DNA of 64,000 nt from Eshraghiella sp964441705 (lineage in GTDB: Bacteria; Bacillota; Clostridia; Lachnospirales; Lachnospiraceae). Each line of letters opens with the position of its first letter. Position 1 is the stretch's first letter. Below the pieces are notes generated by a model that saw only the letters and a list, made by a program, of their open reading frames with translations, made no database searches and had not been told where the DNA came from. Both the position numbers and the translations under genes were made by a program. The stretch is from positions 1 through 64,000 of the forward strand of contig CAYTWF010000002.1 in assembly GCA_964441705.1 (NCBI GenBank). The letters run 5' to 3'. Shown one piece after another: positions 61,727 through 64,000 of this stretch.

Positions 61727-62527
61727 ATGAATTTAGCAAGAAAGATATCCAGAACATATGGATTACAGAAGTTTACGGATGTAATTAACACATCAGGAAG
61801 CAATGATACCGGAAATGACCTTTCTCCGGAAATGAAGACTTTTTATAACACACAGATTATAAGAATGGCAGAGCCACAGCTCAGATACAAGCAGTTCGCA
61901 AAAAAGACACCAATGCCATCACATAACGGCAAAAGTGTATCCTGGAGAAAGTGGACAAGCTTTGCCAAGGCTATGACTGCACTTACAGAGGGTGTAACTC
62001 CTACGGGAAGCAAGCTCAATGTGTCCGAACTCACAGCTACAGTAGCGCAGCACGGCGATTACTCGGTAACATCTGATGTACTGCAGCTGACAGCCATTGA
62101 TAACGTGATTATGGAGCAGACATCACTGCATGCATCTCAGGCAGCAGTGACACTTGATGCATTATGCCGTAATGAAGTCATGACAGGTACCAATGTTGTA
62201 TATGCGCCTAAGGTAAGTGGCACAACAGTTACAGCAGTAACTTCAAGAAGCGGTATCGATAAGACCTGCCTTATAACACCTGACCTTATAGCCAGTGTGG
62301 CAGCCAAGCTGGAGGCAAACAATGCTCCTAAGATTGATGGCTCCTATGTGGCAATTATCCACCCATACATCAAAAAGGATATAATGGGATGCGACGGCTT
62401 TACCGAGCTTGTAAAGTATACCGATAACGTTGAGCAGGTATTCAAGGGAGAAATAGGAGAGATAATGGGTGTACGATTCGTTGTATCTTCTGAAGCCAAG
62501 ATATGGAGTGTAACTACAGGTACCTGA
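61727..62527 (+). CDS. Major capsid protein (N4-gp56-like), N-terminal 266 residues
   Basis: The sequence has the features of N4-gp56-type major capsid proteins: PQLRYKQFAKKTPMPSHNGKSVSWRKW, ALTEGVTP, YSVTSDVLQLTAIDN and VEQVFKGEIGEIMGVRFV. The family is usually about 350 aa, but this frame stops at TGA 62525-62527 after WSVTTGT. The missing end follows in the same frame (see the next entry). The N-terminal YGLQKFTD is a weak echo of the Prp-like site in the scaffold. Confidence 0.88.
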   Translation: MNLARKISRTYGLQKFTDVINTSGSNDTGNDLSPEMKTFYNTQIIRMAEPQLRYKQFAKKTPMPSHNGKSVSWRKWTSFAKAMTALTEGVTPTGSKLNVSELTATVAQHGDYSVTSDVLQLTAIDNVIMEQTSLHASQAAVTLDALCRNEVMTGTNVVYAPKVSGTTVTAVTSRSGIDKTCLITPDLIASVAAKLEANNAPKIDGSYVAIIHPYIKKDIMGCDGFTELVKYTDNVEQVFKGEIGEIMGVRFVVSSEAKIWSVTTGT

Positions 62528-62779
62528 GAGAGTGCTGTAACAAATGCTGTATTCGGTGTAATAGTGTTTGGTGAGAATGCATATGGTGACGTAGACCTTG
62601 AAGGTGGCAACCTCGAGGTAATCGTTAAACAGAAAGGCTCTGCCGGAACAGCAGACCCATTGAATCAGAGAGGTTCTGTAGGCTGGAAGGCAACCTGTGC
62701 TACTAAGATACTTATCCCAGAATATCTGTACAGGATTGAGTGTGGAACATCATTTACTGGAACTATAGCAGCAAACTAG
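62528..62779 (+). pseudogene. Major capsid protein C-terminal part, in frame behind a TGA codon
   Basis: After the TGA the same frame runs another 83 codons to TAG at 62777, encoding VFGVIVFGENAYGDVDLEGG, KQKGSAGTADPLNQRGSVGWKA and IPEYLYRIE, the conserved end of the capsid family. No frameshift or other damage is seen. GTG at 62564 could start a separate product but has no good ribosome site. The full frame would be 350 residues. One base change (for example GGA or TGG to TGA) would explain the stop. Confidence 0.8.
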
Positions 62780-62787
62780 GAGGAATT

Positions 62788-63135
62788 ATGGACATTAACA
62801 AATTAAAGAAAGCGGAACTTGAAGAACTGGCAGCAGCCAATGGAATTGACATTACTGCAGCCAAGACGGTTGAGGAGCTGCGTGGAATAATAAGCCAGAA
62901 GTTAACGGAATCGGATGAAACAGACAATCCCGACCGGGAGGCTGACTGGCCGACTATCTATATACCGAGAATCGACAAGGAGGATACACAGAGACTTATT
63001 TCGGTTAACTTTGTAGACTATCTTGTACAGACTAACAAGAATGTAAAGGTACCTCCGGAGGTTGCGGAGGTATACAACAATTCCATATCAGAGGCACAGT
63101 TCCGCGACGAACAGGAAGAGAAAAGCATTATTTAG
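62788..63135 (+). CDS. Small head protein with Rho-N/HeH-like domain
   Basis: This 115-aa protein starts at ATG 62788 behind AGGAGG. The first 40 residues (INKLKKAELEELAAANGIDI, TVEELRGIIS) form a Rho-N/HeH/LEM-like helix-extended-helix module found in phage proteins next to the capsid gene. The rest is unassigned. It may help DNA or head assembly. Confidence 0.65.
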   Translation: MDINKLKKAELEELAAANGIDITAAKTVEELRGIISQKLTESDETDNPDREADWPTIYIPRIDKEDTQRLISVNFVDYLVQTNKNVKVPPEVAEVYNNSISEAQFRDEQEEKSII

Positions 63136-63147
63136 AATTATCAATTA

Positions 63148-63171
63148 GAGGGAGCAGCTGCTCCCTCTTTT
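63148..63171 (+). terminator. Terminator-like palindrome within the head operon
   Basis: Bases 63148-63167 form a perfect palindrome (GAGGGAGCAG and its complement) followed by TTTT. The short loop is tight, but the GC stem and T-tract suggest partial termination between capsid and connector genes. Confidence 0.65.
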
Positions 63172-63188
63172 GGCATAGGAGGCGCGAT

Positions 63189-63572
63189 ATGACAATTGGA
63201 GAAGCAATAAGCTATATAGATGAACTAAAGCCTAATCAATACACTTCCACCATGAAGAGAGGATGGCTTTCAAGACTCGACAATACTATTTATGAAAATA
63301 TCTATAAGACTCATGAGGGCAATACTTATGAGAGCTTTAGTGGTTATACAGATGATACAGAGGATACGACGGAGCTTCTAGTTCCAGAGCCATATACAGA
63401 GATATACAGATACTGGCTTGAATCACAGATTGATTATGCTAACCAGGAGATATCAAAGTACAACAACAGCTCGGCTATGTACAATAATGTTTATACAGAA
63501 TTCAGCAACTATTACAATTCTAAGCATATGCCGGTACATTCGGTTAATGGTCCTATATTTTACAGGAGGTAA
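63189..63572 (+). CDS. Head-tail connector-like protein
   Basis: This 127-aa protein has the start MTIGEAISYIDELKPNQYT and a helical bundle with W-L-S-LD and EIYRYWLESQIDYANQEISKYN, in the place and size expected for head-tail adaptor proteins. A GGAGG ribosome site precedes it. The specific family is not certain. Confidence 0.65.
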   Translation: MTIGEAISYIDELKPNQYTSTMKRGWLSRLDNTIYENIYKTHEGNTYESFSGYTDDTEDTTELLVPEPYTEIYRYWLESQIDYANQEISKYNNSSAMYNNVYTEFSNYYNSKHMPVHSVNGPIFYRR

Positions 63573-63575
63573 ATT

Positions 63576-64000
63576 ATGAATATGCCACGTTTGACACAGG
63601 TATCCCAGTCTCGAAGCATGACTGACGTATTTAGGGGATATAATGCTAACTTAAGATGTAATGAGGGTGAATTATCGGATATGAAGAACATGACAGGTGC
63701 ATATTACCCGGTAATGTCCCCAAGAGATAAGAGAGGCATTGTAAAGCATATTAATAATCCACAGGGCATTACGGCAAAGGACAGCCTTATATATGTGGAT
63801 GGCGCAAATATTGTAATAAATGACCAGATAATTAATCTGCAGCTGTCTACAGATGATGCTATGTGTCCTAAACAGCTGGTATCCATGGGAGCATATCTTA
63901 TAGTCTGGCCGGATAAAAAATATATTAATACTGTTGATATGACAGATTACGGAGAACTTGAAGCGCATTTTACATCACAGGCTGGAACAACTGTAAGCTT
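63576..64000 (+). CDS. Phage structural protein, 5' part (runs off the window)
   Basis: This open frame starts at ATG 63576 behind AGGAGG and has no stop to the window edge (141 codons). The start (PRLTQVSQSRSMTDVFRGYN, then GELSDMKNMTGAYYPVMSPR) resembles large structural proteins following connectors in clostridial phages, where the AYYPVMSPR stretch is conserved. It may form a beta-rich stopper or tail part. Length and end unknown. Confidence 0.7.
   Translation, partial: MNMPRLTQVSQSRSMTDVFRGYNANLRCNEGELSDMKNMTGAYYPVMSPRDKRGIVKHINNPQGITAKDSLIYVDGANIVINDQIINLQLSTDDAMCPKQLVSMGAYLIVWPDKKYINTVDMTDYGELEAHFTSQAGTTVS

Larger units (their letters stand above)
44710..64000. mobile_element. Prophage integrated in cotJC (left 19 kb; right end outside window)
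   Basis: The element carries a recombinase at its edge, toxin-antitoxin genes, a repressor with divergent promoters, an early region of small genes, a tRNA, a Rep protein and a late block of terminase, portal, protease, scaffold and capsid genes. All genes after the repressor read rightward except two small ones. The order is that of a tailed siphovirus-like phage. Tail and lysis genes and attR would be beyond 64000. The in-frame stop in the capsid gene means infectivity is uncertain. Confidence 0.9.

Noticed and set aside
62564..62779. An independent gene started at GTG 62564
   Set aside because: No ribosome site precedes it, and its sequence is the conserved end of the capsid protein in the same frame.

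Overview
The window looks like the chromosome of a spore-forming, AT-rich Clostridia member, most likely Lachnospiraceae. The evidence is a cdaA-cdaR-glmM cluster, strong AGGAGG-type ribosome binding sites, a cotJ spore-coat operon, a Csp-like subtilase, and large PAS-free hybrid kinases with extracellular substrate-binding or Cache domains. The species cannot be fixed from sequence alone. The window runs from about 44 kb of host chromosome into about 19 kb of an integrated prophage that continues past the right edge.

Host part, left to right. (1) 68-10620: three large hybrid histidine kinases in tandem, then a TPR-GGDEF protein whose start overlaps the third kinase. No transcription-factor response regulator or HPt protein is present. 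(2) 10722-16852: a membrane-anchored Ig-like (BIG2) protein, two unknown membrane proteins, then cdaA, cdaR and glmM, i.e. c-di-AMP synthesis coupled to amino-sugar supply. (3) 16845-34803: a cell-surface polysaccharide locus. It holds an initiating polyprenyl-phosphate sugar transferase, an LCP ligase, a DUF2142-like membrane protein, dTDP-rhamnose genes (rfbD, rfbB, rfbA, rfbC), a Wzm/Wzt-type ABC exporter and five family-2 glycosyltransferase genes. (4) 34947-42654: a phospho-sugar mutase, an HtrA protease, a ClpX-type unfoldase, a split chromate transporter pair and a Csp-like subtilase. (5) 42655-44730: a leftward M23 lysin plus holin-like pair, diverging from cotJA-cotJB-cotJC.

The cotJC gene stops being CotJC after 66 codons, at DIGTEEL, and meets the 3' end of a large serine recombinase. 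This is the left end of a prophage. It continues with hicA/hicB, a CI-like repressor with back-to-back promoters, a set of very small early genes, a tandemly duplicated module of small proteins around a 63-bp inverted-repeat promoter element, and a structured RNA region with a tRNA(CAT). Next come a lytic transglycosylase, an HUH-type Rep protein, Cys-rich proteins and a strong terminator. The packaging and head genes follow: small and large terminase, portal, Prp-like protease, scaffold, major capsid, connector proteins, and a partial structural gene at the window edge.

The points most worth attention are: (a) the prophage sits inside a sporulation gene next to its own serine recombinase, a layout like the skin element in sigK, so excision might restore CotJC; (b) the phage encodes a Prp-type cysteine protease immediately before a scaffold protein whose N-terminus carries a Prp-like LQLFA site, suggesting a self-supplied head-maturation protease; (c) the major capsid gene has an in-frame TGA with the rest of the protein intact behind it; (d) the duplicated small-gene module at 49.1-50.2 kb has two almost identical hairpin promoters.
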